From Halichondria panicea (lineage: Eukaryota > Porifera > Demospongiae > Suberitida > Halichondriidae): a stretch of 64,000 nt of DNA. The DNA lies in assembly GCF_963675165.1 (NCBI RefSeq), contig NC_087377.1, positions 9,503,122 to 9,567,121 of the forward strand, in the 5' to 3' direction. The number at the start of each line of letters is the position of its first letter. The first letter of the stretch is position 1. Positions 36,415 to 48,124 of the stretch are shown one piece after another. A model generated the notes under the pieces. The model was not told the DNA's origin. It worked only from the letters and a program-made list of their open reading frames with translations, and searched no databases. A program made the translations under genes and the position numbers.

Positions 36415-36499
36415 CTGAAGAGTGCATGGAAAAATACTCATGTGGATGATGCTACTTTAAGTACTAAAAACCAGCAAAACTAGCACAGTAAAGCGTTTT

Positions 36500-36770
36500 A
36501 CAATAATATACTATACAATTCACGCAGATTGTCAAGAGTGAACGAGCGGTAAATTCTCTTACACTACTAGAAGAGAAGTATACGAAAATATGGGAGAGAA
36601 TATGCCCTAAGATCATAAACATGGCCAAGTATGACTCCAACAAACACTTGCAAGCTGAGTTGCCTAGCTATGATGCAAGCTACTCTACAGATGAGAATTA
36701 ATGTACTAAATTTGTCTTTATTATTATTTTATCCACATAATTATTATTCTTATAAGCTGAGAACAATAGT
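36500..36770. repeat. Duplicate of 31455-31700
   Basis: Shares AGAGAAGTATACGAAAATATGG and CTATGATGCAAGCTAC blocks with the copy-1 flank, with small indels. It marks the continuation of the receptor tandem duplication past the lost signal-peptide exon. Confidence 0.65.
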
Positions 36771-36963
36771 ATGCTGGCAATCTGGTACCTATATACTACA
36801 TGTTTTGTGATGTACACTACAAAGCCATGGTAATCACGAGATAATAAATAACCTGGCAATTAAGATACGACAAATTGTCTGTCACATATACATACATTCT
36901 ACCGAAGAATGAATTGATACGAGAGATGTTCATCCTTGCATTGATTTTATGAAATACCTACCA

Positions 36964-37375
36964 TAATTGATGTAATTACAGCGGCAGAAAAACTATTTCT
37001 AAGCGGCACATCTTTTAGAACACCAAAATTACGTTCAGCTGCAATGCGTCTAAATGATGGTGGTGCTTATGTTCTACAGCCAGTATAGACATTTTAGAGA
37101 AAATGGGCGTGGTTTAGCTCAGTTTCACTTGCTAGCTAGCTGTACCGTTGAGAGCTGACTCGTGAACAACATTTATTGACTCTATAGCTATGGGTCGGAG
37201 AACTGCTCAAAGTGTAAGGAAGTCATAGATGCAGGATTGTCTTGATGTTCTCAAACAAGCCTTTTTATAAGCGCCAAAAATATAATTACAGCAACGGTAG
37301 GCGCTTCTTTTAAGGCCTCTCTACTGATGCTGACGTGGCGCTTAAATTATGGTGGCGCTGTAATTACATCAATTA
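36964..37375. mobile_element. 412-bp MITE with TAATTGATGTAATTACAGCG ends
   Basis: The left end TAATTGATGTAATTACAGCG is matched by its inverse CGCTGTAATTACATCAATTA on the right. The interior contains further GGCGCTT blocks. It is related to the 11019 family. No coding sequence. Confidence 0.65.
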
Positions 37376-37576
37376 CGCAATGATTATTACAAAACTCACC
37401 TTCATTTGCAGGATGGAGACACACGTACACCGGAACAAGTTCCACTTCCATGCACAACTATGATCCAGATGGCTGGCCACCAGTAATATTCTAGAGAGGA
37501 TTGACAAAACTACACTTATAAAAAATCTCAACTGTACCTACAAAGAAAGCTCTGCTGGTGCTCCTTGAACACGTTC

Positions 37577-37793
37577 TATGCATTCAACATGGAATATACT
37601 GAAGAGTGCTCCAATTTCCAAGAACAGGCTCCTGGCAGCAGTAGGTGTCTAACTAACTATAAACTCAAGCAACTAAACTCACACCTGTAGATAATTATGT
37701 ACCATGTGCTCTTGTTCCTGCAATTATTGTTTATGATGTCATCTAGTAATTATTATATGCCTGGCTGGGCCCAGGCAATCAATATGGATTGGT
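37577..37793. repeat. 217-bp duplicated block, copy 2
   Basis: Practically identical to 32877-33093. It ends at TATGGATTG, exactly where the MITE entered the other copy; beyond that the two sequences diverge. Confidence 0.8.
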
Positions 37794-37873
37794 GATCACT
37801 TCACTATTTTTTCTCTTGCATTTCAGAGTCTGCATACATACTAATAAAAATGCACACATTATTATAATAATTA

Positions 37874-38213
37874 TAGTAGACCTCGTTAATTTGGTTACCC
37901 TTGGGACAGTGCAGCTTGGCCGGAATAGTAAGGTGGCCGCATTTAAGAAATTGCCGCAGCTAAAAAACGACCTTACCTCAAATCTAATGACTAATTTTGC
38001 GGTTTTGTCTTGGGATAATGAAGGATAATTATAATGAATCATTCTGTTCTCTATTTATAAATTTTATCTGCCAAAACGTCATATCCATGCAGAATAGCGA
38101 GTGGCCACATTTCAGGGTGAGTTTTGTGCAGTAGCTAGCAATCCATGCCAACTAAATGGCAGGTATATCGAGGTGGCTGTACTTCAGAGAGCTGGAATAG
38201 CGAGAGTCTACTG
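37874..38213. mobile_element. MITE related to the 7034 element
   Basis: Starts TAGTAGACCTCGTTAATTTGG and ends GAGAGTCTACTGG, with internal GTGGCCGCATTT and GTGGCTGTACTTCAG blocks shared with 7034-7397. More diverged than the other copies. Confidence 0.5.
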
Positions 38214-38275
38214 GAATAGTAATTTCACATTCTATTTTTAATACTTGTACGGTATTATAATTATAGTTCAGTATT

Positions 38276-38410
38276 ATGCCCCAAAACCGTGATGCTCTGA
38301 AAATAGATTTTGTTATTACCTCCATGCATCAGTTGGGTCCAGTGTACAAAGATCCTGATGTCTTTAAAGTAGACCCCCACACTCAGGACAATCTTGCCTA
38401 TGGTCATTAT
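38276..38410 (+). pseudogene. Orphan receptor-tail exon fragment
   Basis: The plus-strand frame reads GPVYKDPDVFKVDPHTQDNL followed by AYGHY, closely matching the tail of receptor copy 2 (VIYEDIKPEPHTQGNLAYYGH). A CATCAG acceptor precedes it at 38327-38332. Unlike copy 2 there is no stop after GH; the frame runs on 28 residues into unrelated sequence. The exon is on the opposite strand to the receptors and no membrane or ectodomain exon was found beside it, so it is probably a relic. Confidence 0.5.
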
Positions 38411-38484
38411 TGTTCATTTTTTTTATTACTTCGGATGACTTTTATTTTCGTACAAACTCCAGCCACTAGTTACCATTACAGTGT

Positions 38485-38880
38485 TTATTGGTGATGTAAA
38501 TAATTCTCTAGCTCCAGGTGTCTTGCGTGAACACAAAAGTTCTTATTTATTCGTTTTGTTTTATGGCTATAAATTATGTAAGTGGAACTATGCTCCACAC
38601 TGGAAAACTCCACTGGATACTCTGCACGCATGCAGATGGTTGGGCCGCCTATTTGACCATTCCCTGCATGGCTTTGCATTAATCTCGATTATTATAAGTC
38701 AATTGCACACAATTGCATATGGCGAGTCCATTATTACACTGTCCAAATCGCAAAAGCAGAAATCAGCATAATTATATCGTAACAGAATTATTTGTGAAGG
38801 ACTGATTTTTATCGTACATAGAGGAAGTAATTAATCAGGTGGTAAACTACAACGGTACGTAATTTAGTGAACCTCTTTAG
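38485..38880 (+). repeat. Right-end fragment of the long repeat module
   Basis: Matches the module ends near 15770-15905 and 61550-61790: CTCCACTGGATACTCT, GGTTGGGCCGCCT and AGAGGAAG.AATTAATCAGGTGGT blocks in the same order. No coding sequence. Confidence 0.6.
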
Positions 38881-39295
38881 TTAATTATTAGTGTGTTGTA
38901 GAACAGTATAGGCTGGAAATTTTGAGAAGTAAATATTCTAGATAATGTGAATGTTTTGCTTGGAGAACTAAAATAGAACGTCGATATAATAGGTGTTTTG
39001 TATTTAAATGTTAGTTTTCTGACTATTGAGTACCATCGATTTGACATTCAACTGAGCAAGTGCCGAAATGCAAACATCACGCAATCCTTCACATTACCTT
39101 ATAACAAAAACATTTGGGAAGACTATAATTATTTGAACCGAATTGGCGTTCTTTAATTTGGGTTTCGTGGGTGTTGCTATATATACCATGTCAATGACGT
39201 GCCTTCGCTGCTTAAATTGGTGGTTTTAATTTGGCAATCTTCAGTAAAACTCGTCAAAAACGCTCACCAAATTTCCTCTGTACGGATGGTGTAAT

Positions 39296-39789
39296 CATAG
39301 ATTGAATAGGGAGAGGGATTAGAAATGGAAGTCACCTCAAATTATATCCGCGTTACGCCGGGGTTTAATCGAGGCTGTGTATCTAACGTTGGTAAAATCT
39401 AGTACCTTGACTGTCTGCTAGATTATACTAAAACTTGCACTTCCAACTGACACTTGAGACCACATGGGACACAGTAGCTATATTAGAAGCATTCTAGGTA
39501 CATAAAGATCTTATAGCGTGTTTTGTACCTCTAGCTCTCTTCACAAAAGTCAAAAATGTATTTTTTCTTTTCCAACTGATGCTCACCATTAGGGGGCATG
39601 AGAATAACGTTTTAGGGGGGCTCTGAATATCTTGTAGTGATCATAATTCATGAAACATTGTTTCCCGCGTGTTGAGCAACCGTACCACGGATTGACATCA
39701 AAGGCTGTCTGGTGCCATGCTGCAAATTCAATGTAAAATGTCACGTGACGCTACTTCCGTTTCCAATCCCTCTCCCTATTCAATCTATG
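39296..39789. mobile_element. About 494-bp MITE with CATAGATTGAATAGGGAGAG ends
   Basis: The left end CATAGATTGAATAGGGAGAG and the right end CTCTCCCTATTCAATCTATG are inverted copies, extending inward with GGATT and AATCC. Flanks GTGTAAT and GTATAAT may be a diverged target duplication. Same group as 13098-13680. Confidence 0.65.
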
Positions 39790-39849
39790 GTATAATCTGG
39801 CCAGTAAAGTCAGTTATTGACAAGAATTTATGAAAACACAACTGTACTA

Positions 39850-40077
39850 CTATATAAAAGCCTGCAAGTTTCATAATTATATTGTTTAGACAATGGACAT
39901 CTGCTAATTAAGCGAACATGAATGTTTAGCTTTCAGCTTAATTATAAGAAATGCAACAAACATGAGCGTGGCATACGATCTTGCTTTCAATGCATGGCAA
40001 ATTCCTCACCAAATAAGAAAGCCAGTATATGCACGTCCTAGATATGGGGACACAGGTCGGGAACAATTAATCAAGTG
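39850..40077 (+). promoter_or_regulatory. TATA promoter plus orphan first-exon module, copy 1
   Basis: TATATAAAAG at 39851-39860 is followed about 100 bp later by ATG at 39962, reading MSVAYDLAFNAWQIPHQIRK and about 18 more residues. The same TATA-leader-ATG arrangement, with DLAFNAWQIP conserved, occurs at 52442-52640. No downstream exons were identified, and the product is unrecognised. Confidence 0.4.
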
Positions 40078-40926
40078 TAGTAATTAAATTAGAGACATCA
40101 GGCCGGTGTATCGAGAGTAGTATCTAGGGTGAAGATGCTTAAAACAAAACTATGATGTCATTGTATAGGTGATGAACAATGGATTTTTAAGATACGAGGA
40201 ACTTGTCACACGAGTTGTAGTAATAACTATATAGACAAGCTGAAGGTGTGGTAAATACAGCAACGGAACTCTTAAGCAACCCAGAGACCTAGGGCACATA
40301 TTTTAGTGTGTCGAAACTGGGCCTACTATTGCAAAACAGTGACAAAACCTATGATTGGCATTATAATATCAACTATGAGGCTATCGCTTGACAACCACAA
40401 CAGAGTACAAGCTAGACACAGGACCATTGGCCATGCAGACATTGACTATAATTATATAATTTATTTACTGCCTGACTATTGCGGTGGTTTTAACCCCTTA
40501 CATTTTATTACCTATTACAAATGGTTGTTTTCACACGGTAATGGAAGTTTTACTGCATGAGTAAAAATAATTGCACTATTTACGATTACCAAAATGTTAC
40601 TTTACGATTGAATAAAATGTTACTTTACTATAAAAAAACTGTTTTTTTAACCCTTTGGTTGAAAGGTACATTTACTAATTCGGGTTAAACTGACATGTTG
40701 TTTGACATAGTGGGGACTGTCCCAGGGAAGTGCCCTCGCATGTCCACCACTTTCCGATATGTATTATGTACATATGTACGTTAATAGTACATGTGTAGAA
40801 CAGACATAATTTTATGTTAATGATCAGCAGAGAAAACAATGTTTACAGATGTTCACATTCTGCATGAGTAATGAGCAAAATTAATGAACAGTTTAGGTTG
40901 AAACATTAACCTTAGCTATAATTATT
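40078..40926. other. Intergenic, upstream of the LRAT-domain gene
   Basis: No gene seen. ACTATAAAAAAAC near 40628 is a weak TATA-like sequence. A near-palindrome GGGGACTGTCCC at 40712-40723 resembles a kB site with a mismatch. Confidence 0.35.
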
Positions 40927-41499
40927 ATGTCTAGCAAAAACGTCAGAGCAATGGAAGACAGATCAAGTGTCCACAATTTTCCTACTGATGATTCACAATA
41001 CAGAGTTGGTTGCCAGTTTCATTCGATTCAGGAAAAAGACTTGAAAGTAGGGGATCATATCTATGCCTATACATATTGTTTGGCTTCTATATACCAGCAC
41101 CATGGTATCTACGTGGGCACTACTGCTGGAACACCGATTGTAATTCACTTTACTGGCCAGAAGGAGCAGAAAACAAAATTTACAGCAAAGATAACTCGAT
41201 CGTCTCTTGATCAGTTTCTGGATGGAGCTTCGTTGCGATTGGTTGTGTACAGAGTTAGTGATGGCCAAGCACAGGCAGGAACGTCAACACATACAAGCTA
41301 TAGCTTACCAGCCCACCAAGTAGTAGCCACTGCTAAGCACTATGCTGAACATCCGGAGGAGTGGGATGAATGTAACCTTTTAGAAAACAACTGTGAGATA
41401 TTTTGCATCTTCTGCAAGACAGGACACTGTTCTGATGATAATGATCAAGCACACCGCGGCCTTCGAGAATTGGCTGAGGGGATTGAACAGCTTAATTAA
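40927..41499 (+). CDS. LRAT-domain (PLAAT/H-REV107-like) acyltransferase family protein
   Basis: Single-exon gene of 190 residues. The LRAT/NlpC-P60 thiol fold is clear: LKVGDHIYAY opens the domain, QHHGIYVG carries the catalytic His (H59), IVIHFTG the second His (H74), and NNCEIFCIFCKTG the nucleophile Cys (C156) in the NCE-F motif. This is the His-His-Cys order of LRAT and PLAAT enzymes, which move or remove acyl chains on phospholipids or retinol. No C-terminal membrane anchor follows, unlike vertebrate PLAATs; the tail is short, acidic and hydrophilic, so a soluble protein is likely. The ATG at 40927 is the first in frame. AATAAA at 41498-41503 overlaps the stop codon region. All catalytic residues are present; substrate cannot be read from sequence. 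Sponges have many LRAT-domain genes, so direct orthology is not claimed. Confidence 0.85.
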   Translation: MSSKNVRAMEDRSSVHNFPTDDSQYRVGCQFHSIQEKDLKVGDHIYAYTYCLASIYQHHGIYVGTTAGTPIVIHFTGQKEQKTKFTAKITRSSLDQFLDGASLRLVVYRVSDGQAQAGTSTHTSYSLPAHQVVATAKHYAEHPEEWDECNLLENNCEIFCIFCKTGHCSDDNDQAHRGLRELAEGIEQLN

Positions 41500-41989
41500 T
41501 AAACCATCAAAACAATTACCCAAACAGTGACAGTGTGTTCATAGAATTATACTACATGTACGTATAATGCTTAGAATACAAAGTGCTTAAGTATAAAATT
41601 ATACATGCACTGGTACATTTTTTTCAAGTCTGTGAGAAGCACATTCATGCAAATATACTGCACAATGTGTACAATGGAACAACATGATAATCCCATTGAG
41701 ATTCACACTTGTACTGTATATATAATGATTCAACACAATACTAACCTTAAGATACAACTAAATTTCCTCCCCACATCACATATGCAGCTATTCATTACAC
41801 ACACATTCAAGCCCACTAGCTAGACCCAGCATGCAATGCAGAGTGACTCATGAGCTCACCTATACCTTCAGTATGCAGTCTCTCAGCCGGTAACACAGCA
41901 TTGTCATAGCAGTAGTTGTTCAGACAGTACCACACAGCTGCCTGCACGATTCATTTAGTAGTGAGCAACTATACTGTATTTTTACTATA

Positions 41990-42211
41990 GCGAGTAATTT
42001 TCGTGAGGGGGGGGGGGGCGGGTAAAATTCGTTATTTTCATGGGCAGGCTGTACTTTCACAAAATGTTTCGCCACGAAAACGTAGGCACGGTTTACCAAA
42101 ACACATGCAATGCAGTGCAGGCAATGCAGTACAGGCAATGAAGTCTAACAAATTTTTACTGACAAAAATCACCGTGTTTTGAGTTGAACGAATTTTACGA
42201 AAATTACTCAA
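41990..42211. mobile_element. MITE with GAGTAATTTTCGT ends
   Basis: Left GAGTAATTTTCGTG and right ACGAAAATTACTC are inverted copies about 220 bp apart. It includes a G run at 42007-42018. No coding capacity. Confidence 0.5.
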
Positions 42212-43187
42212 TCTGATCAATATGACATTCTCTTTTCCTGCATGCCTTCAAACGGATATAGTCTCGTGATACCGGTTTTACAGTCGGAGACATATAAACT
42301 CAGCTCAACACACAATACTTGATCCACTTGTTTGGTATGGTATTAAAGTATGCATCAATTCAAAATCACAATTCTTAAGACACATTGGGTAGGAATCGTC
42401 CAGCAAATGAAAATGAAAATTGAACAGTATGATAATTATGTAGACTTGAAACCACTCCCTTTCTTGGCAATTAAGCTGTCGTGTTGAGAGTTGTTCTGTT
42501 GGAATGCAATTATACAAACCACAAAGTACGTAATGCGTGGGTGATATTACTTTTAGCTTCGATAACAGACTGCCAGTGATGTACTTATACTCGAGGCTTA
42601 TAATAATTGTGTGCAGATAGCAGTGGCACATGAGTATTTGTGACGTTTGCATTCTTGTGGGAGCGTGAGATTCTTCACACACTGGGACAACTCTCAACAC
42701 AGCAGCTTGCCAGTCCCTTTCCCGGCCAAAAGAAAAGGAGTGGTTTCCAATCTAAAAAAATACACATGGAATATAAACCTATGGGGCTCAATCATAAAAA
42801 TACCTAAAATGAGCTGGTAAATTGTAAATTGGGGCTATAACAAAATCATTCTGATGTCTCACACAGCCCTTAAAGCTCAACCACAATTAGACTATCTATT
42901 GACCAGAAGCTGAACAAGTCACAGTTTACTGGCCACAAAGACAAAGCTGAACAGTCACAGTTTACTGGCCACAAAGACAAACTTTTAGCATGTACGTTAG
43001 CTGTACGTACAAACAAGTTGTGCACTGTACAAGTTTGAGGTCCCCCAACCTAAACACAAGAAAGTGAACTGTAGTCTCCAAACTGACACACAATGTAAGT
43101 ACCAGCTAATAGAATTATGAGCACTGTATAATAAATTGTCGTTTATATACACATACAGCTACGTAAGAACAGGGACATACGAACACA
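42212..43187. other. Intergenic, upstream of the NLR gene
   Basis: Contains a tandem duplication of about 36 bp (GTCACAGTTTACTGGCCACA, twice, at about 42916-42976). A minus-strand open stretch at 42305-42700 has no protein-like pattern. No gene accepted. Confidence 0.4.
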
Positions 43188-46100
43188 ATGGATCTATCTC
43201 CATCGACACAAGGGGAACAAGAGCCACAACAAGTGAGCAGTCACAGTCCGTTGGCTCAACACACAAATACTTCACCACTAATTGTGAGTATTCCACGCTC
43301 AATAAGAGAACAACATATCACTGAAACTGCCTCTAATGATACTCAGTTTTCTGTTCATACTCTTTCACAACTAATTGTCAGTATACCGTATTCAGTAAGA
43401 GCACAACGGTTAAAAAAAACTTATCGTTAGTATTCCAAGAGAAATACATTCAGAACATGAATTATCCGACCAATTTCACTCTGATATTCACTCTCCACTA
43501 GCTAGGAAACGGTCGTCTACTAGAACCAGGGGCAAAACGTGCCAACCTAGCTCTACCTTGCAAGGTGCCAGTTGTACAGATATTACACCAGCTAAAAGGG
43601 TTCACCACAATAACCCTCAACAGTTGGCAGGTAGAGCACGTCAGTACGAGAGTGATGATAGTGATAGTATATGTATACAGCAGTATGAAAGTGACACCTC
43701 ACAGCAATCTAATGGTGAACATAATGAGACTGATGATGACACAAACCAACAACATTCTATAGCAAGTTCTAGTCAAATAACATCAGCTGGTAGTCAAATT
43801 TTAAATTTCAACGAAATGTACAGAGAACTTCCCGAAGTCAGTCCAAAATGGTACAACCTAAGCCTAGCATTGGGTCTTGATACAGGCATCCTCAATATCA
43901 TAGAACACGATAATAAAGAATGTGAAACCTGTTTAAGGAAAGCCCTATACCAACGACATACTATCAGACCATTGACATGGGCAGAAATTGATACAGCTTT
44001 AAGACAACGTACTGTTCAAATGAATGCATTGGCTGATAAAATACAAGAAAATATCTCGACAAAAAGCTTATTATCGCGTACATGTAGCTCACAGCCTAGT
44101 AGTGACCCCACTCCAGAATGTGTTGTGAGGTACTCCAGCTTCCTTAAAGACAAGTACAAACAGATGTCATCTTTACCAGACGATTGGCCACCACCATTGA
44201 AAGATAAATTTTCAAAACTAGCTCTAATTGAGAAGAAACAGATTCCTTTACCTCAAGCTAAGCACACACAATCAATTGAGTATGATTACGCTACTGGTAA
44301 TGTGGACAATATTGTTAAGAGAAAGCAAGTGATTACATTAGAAAAGATCTTCGAGCCACTACCTGGTGATTCTAAAGTAGTTGCACCAAACAGGTACACT
44401 GTTGTAATAGACGGAGCCCCAGGAGTAGGCAAAACCACACTCAGCAGGAAGATATGCATTGATTGGGCACAAGGGAAGCTCATCAAGGACCACCACACTG
44501 TTATCCTCAAACCACTAAGGGAACTAAGAGGTCACACAGCTGCCTCACTATCTGACTTACTAAAAGCTGACGACCCTGAGCTAAAGGAGCAAATCATAAA
44601 GCACATACAGGAGACATCAGGTTTAGGAGTAATGTTCATCTTTGACGGATTTGACGAGCTGAGCAGTCAGCAACGATCTGATAAGAATACACTTTTATGG
44701 GAAATCATTCGAGGGAATTCCCTACACAATTGTTCTGTGCTGGTTACATCACGATCATATGCCTCAGGCCCACTACAGGATATCAACCGTGTCAATCGTG
44801 TTAATCGACATGTTGAAGTATTAGGATTTAAAAGAAAGGATATAGAACATTGTATTAAACAGAACATTACAGACAAAGAAAAAGCAGAGAAGCTAATACA
44901 GATGCTGAAGGAGAGATTGGATATTGTCTCCCTATGCTATATCCCTCTAAACTGCAGGATTGTACTGTATGTCTACCAGAAAAAACATACTTTACCTGAC
45001 ACACTCACACAACTCTATGAGGTATTCATTCTGTACACAGTCAAACACTACAAACCTGGCATAAATGAAATAAAATATGCAAATAATATTGAGGATTTTC
45101 CCGCTACAATAATCAAGTGTCTAGACTCGTTATGTGAGTTAGCATACACAGGAATGACTCAAGATAAGCTAGTCTTCAAATATAAGGAAGTCACACAGGA
45201 ATTTGACACACCAGCATTATCTTTAGGACTACTAAACTTGATCGAGACTTTCAGCAAGGAACAGACAGAGGCTTATTACTATCAGTTCCTTCATTTAACC
45301 ATTCAAGAGTTTCTAGCTGCAAGGCATCTTGCACTAAAAAAGAGCAAAGAAGACAAACTAGAGTTTATTACATCCAAAATTGATGATGATAGATTTAGAA
45401 TGACTTTACTCTTTCTTTCTGGATTGACTAAACTTGATTTTCTTCCTGTTGAACAAGCCTTCCCAGCTCTGAAATCAATAGAGACTGGTGTGTGTCATTA
45501 TTTCAAAACAAAAACAAAATCTCTACGAAAACCAGTGAGAACTCAATTCTTATTCCTGGCTCATCTTCTATACGAAAGCCGACAAACGACATACAACTGG
45601 CTCTTTCCTTGTCTGGTGACCAATTCACTCAACTTGTCAGAGCATAGTCTCTCTCAGTTTGACTGCCTTGTCTTGGCCAACTTTCTCGCCCTAACTCCCA
45701 AAGATCACGTGTGGGATGATATAAACTTGTCCCAATGCAGTCTTAGTTCTGATACAATTAAACTATTAGTGTCTAAGAAGCATTCACAGAGAGATATTTC
45801 AGTATTGTGCCTAACTAAACGACTAGATCTCTGTTCCTACAAAAGTGCTCGAATTTCTCAAAATTCTTTCACAGCACTCTTCGAAAAGGATTCAAAACTG
45901 GAATACGTTAAAATTCCACCATTGGAGTTTAAAGAAATAATATGCTGCAAATCACCTTTAGGTGAAGCATTGCACATGCTACGAGCAAATAGCTTACAGG
46001 AATTAATAATGACATCCGATACTGAAGCAGGGTGGGCTGAGAGTGAAATTATATCAAAAAGTGCATTACAGATTTCAAAAATGAAAATATGTTCAGGGGT

Positions 46101-47936
46101 AATTAAGAACTTTATCGAGTCTGTTAAACATAAAAAAGTAAAGACTATCGTATTATACAAACCTGATAGTTTTGAGGACTGTTCGCTATGTGCTAGCTCC
46201 GAAAGTGATGTTTGGGATAGTTTTTGCAATGTCATCAAAAACTGTAAGCATATACAACACCTTCATATTAACAAGAGCCACATCAATGCACAGGATATTT
46301 CATCACTAATAGCAACTTTGCAAAACAAGAGAAACCTACGTACGTTACAACTAGAGGGAAGCAAAATAAACTACAAAGGTCTAATACACTTACGAAATAA
46401 CTTGCCAGTGAATGTAAGTGTTCATATTTCAATAAGTAATAATATGCCAAATTTGATAATGTATGTATGCAATGACAACCACGTTTGTGTTGTTTTTAAG
46501 TCACCTGACGAGCACATAGAAGATATTGAATCCGATGATCTATTTACGGTATTGCTAGAACAGCAGTTGCCACAGGAACTAAATAGAGTGATTGTTACCG
46601 CTGAATCATTCCTGTCTAAGGCTTTACTTAGGTCAGTAGGAAATAGTAAAATTGTAGCTAGTTTAACATTAGTCGAACTTAATTTCACACAATTTGCTAA
46701 GGACTGTCGAGATATGCTTGAGAGCACCAACACTTTGCAAACATTGACACTTGACTCATGCGAATTAAACGGTACATCAATCAAACATTTGGAGGATGGA
46801 CTCTCATGCAATCAAGCAGCTGTGGAACTAAAGTTAGAATACTCTGGTTCAGATGACAACTTCTGCGCATGGCACACACCGCTGGCAGCTCTTAAAGTGA
46901 GGTCACAAAATCTTCACGAGCTCAATATAGAAAGACATACTCTGAGCAAAGAACGTAGGAAAAAACTTTCAAAGATAGTAACAACATGCAAGCAGCTACG
47001 AGTCTTAAAAGTATGGTTTGGAGACAATATTCAGAAATTTTTTTCCATGCTCTATCGGATAATCAAAGCCTAAGAGAACTCAGTATTCAAACTACTTGCA
47101 AGATGTCAGTGTTGTTGTTTCAAACACTCCCATCAACCTCCATCACCACTTTAGACTTACAATGTTACGAGAATGAACAACTTGGAAATAAGGGATCTTT
47201 AGCGTTTAAAGACTTCATTCATCAAAATAAAGCGTTAACTGTTTTGAGAGCTAATTCGTGCGGTCTAACGGATGAAGCATTTAAAGGAATCAATATTACA
47301 CACAAATCTCCTCTGAGAGAACTTTCTCTCAGAGAAAATAAGGAAGTAGACAGTAGTTGGACAGAACTTTTCAATGCTCTTTGTTCATCATGCATCACCA
47401 CACTAGACGTCAGTGGTAATAAATTGTGTGGGGAGGAGTGTTGCACAGCTTTGAAATGTCTACTCATCAACAACAAAACACTAGCTGTTCTAAAAATTGA
47501 TTAGCCTAAATATACTGAAGAAGTGGTTTACTGTATTGCTGATGCTCTCTCACACAATCACTCATTGAGGGAAGTATCAATTAGTGGATACAAACTAAAC
47601 ATTCAGGGATGGACAAATCTGTTTAAAAGCTTACATGAAAACACAACGTTAAACACGTTAAACTGTAGTGACGCTCAGTTACAAGCAGCCGACCTAAACA
47701 ATGAAATCGCTAAATCTGTGTGTGAAATGCTAGCACGCAACCAAGGTCTTCAAAATCTAGATATTGCCGATGAATTGATTGAGGGCCATTTGAAAGAATT
47801 TGCAATGGCATACATTCATAGAAAACCTGTCCTAAATTTAACTGTTGGAGAATTGGAAGATGAGTTAGTGAAAGAGATCGAGGAACTTGAAACAGATACC
47901 GATAAAGAGTACAACATTAACAACAGATGGTATTAG
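43188..47936 (+). CDS. NLR-type receptor: Death domain, NACHT NTPase, leucine-rich repeats (frame interrupted three times)
   Basis: Intracellular sensor of the NLR/STAND family, about 1,580 codons in one exon. ATG at 43188 leads a Gln/Ser-rich region in which LIVSIP recurs three times. A death-fold domain (PKWYNLSLALG, LTWAEIDTAL) lies at about 43810-44060. The NACHT follows: Walker A GAPGVGKTT at 44413-44439, Walker B FIFDGFDEL ending 44661, sensor VTSRSYA, and the FLHLTIQEFLAARHL helical segment near 45290. From about 46200 there are at least eight leucine-rich repeats (LRTLQLEGSKI, LQTLTLDSCEL, ITTLDVSGNKL, LREVSISG). Three breaks interrupt it: an 8-A run at 43412-43419 (one A too many), a 7-T run at 47038-47044 (one T short or two too many), and an in-frame TAG at 47502-47504. 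The largest uninterrupted piece is 43558-47073. Two homopolymer indels suggest assembly error; with the TAG, early decay is also possible. Family membership is secure; the ligand is unknown. Confidence 0.88.
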
Positions 47937-48124
47937 CATGTGCTCCTGTTTAATTATAACACCACCATGATAATTAAGTAAACGTTCTGTCTGTAATATC
48001 GACTCTACAAGCTCCATTGTACAATCTAAGCAGAACAGAAGCTATAAACACTTGTCATTAATTTGTATGTACGTGTCTTATTTGCTATAGTACTGTATAT
48101 TAATTGCTATGTTTGTACGTATTG

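Noticed and set aside
40712..40723. GGGGACTGTCCC upstream of the LRAT-domain gene as a kB site
   Set aside because: The central bases do not fit the Rel consensus and there is only one copy; kept as a note, not a claim.
42007..42018. Long G run as a possible G-quadruplex regulator
   Set aside because: It is internal to a MITE, and G runs recur in other mobile elements here; no link to a gene.
42305..42700. 131-codon minus-strand open frame
   Set aside because: Composition is irregular, with no domain pattern; it overlaps AT-rich intergenic sequence and has no splice or start context.
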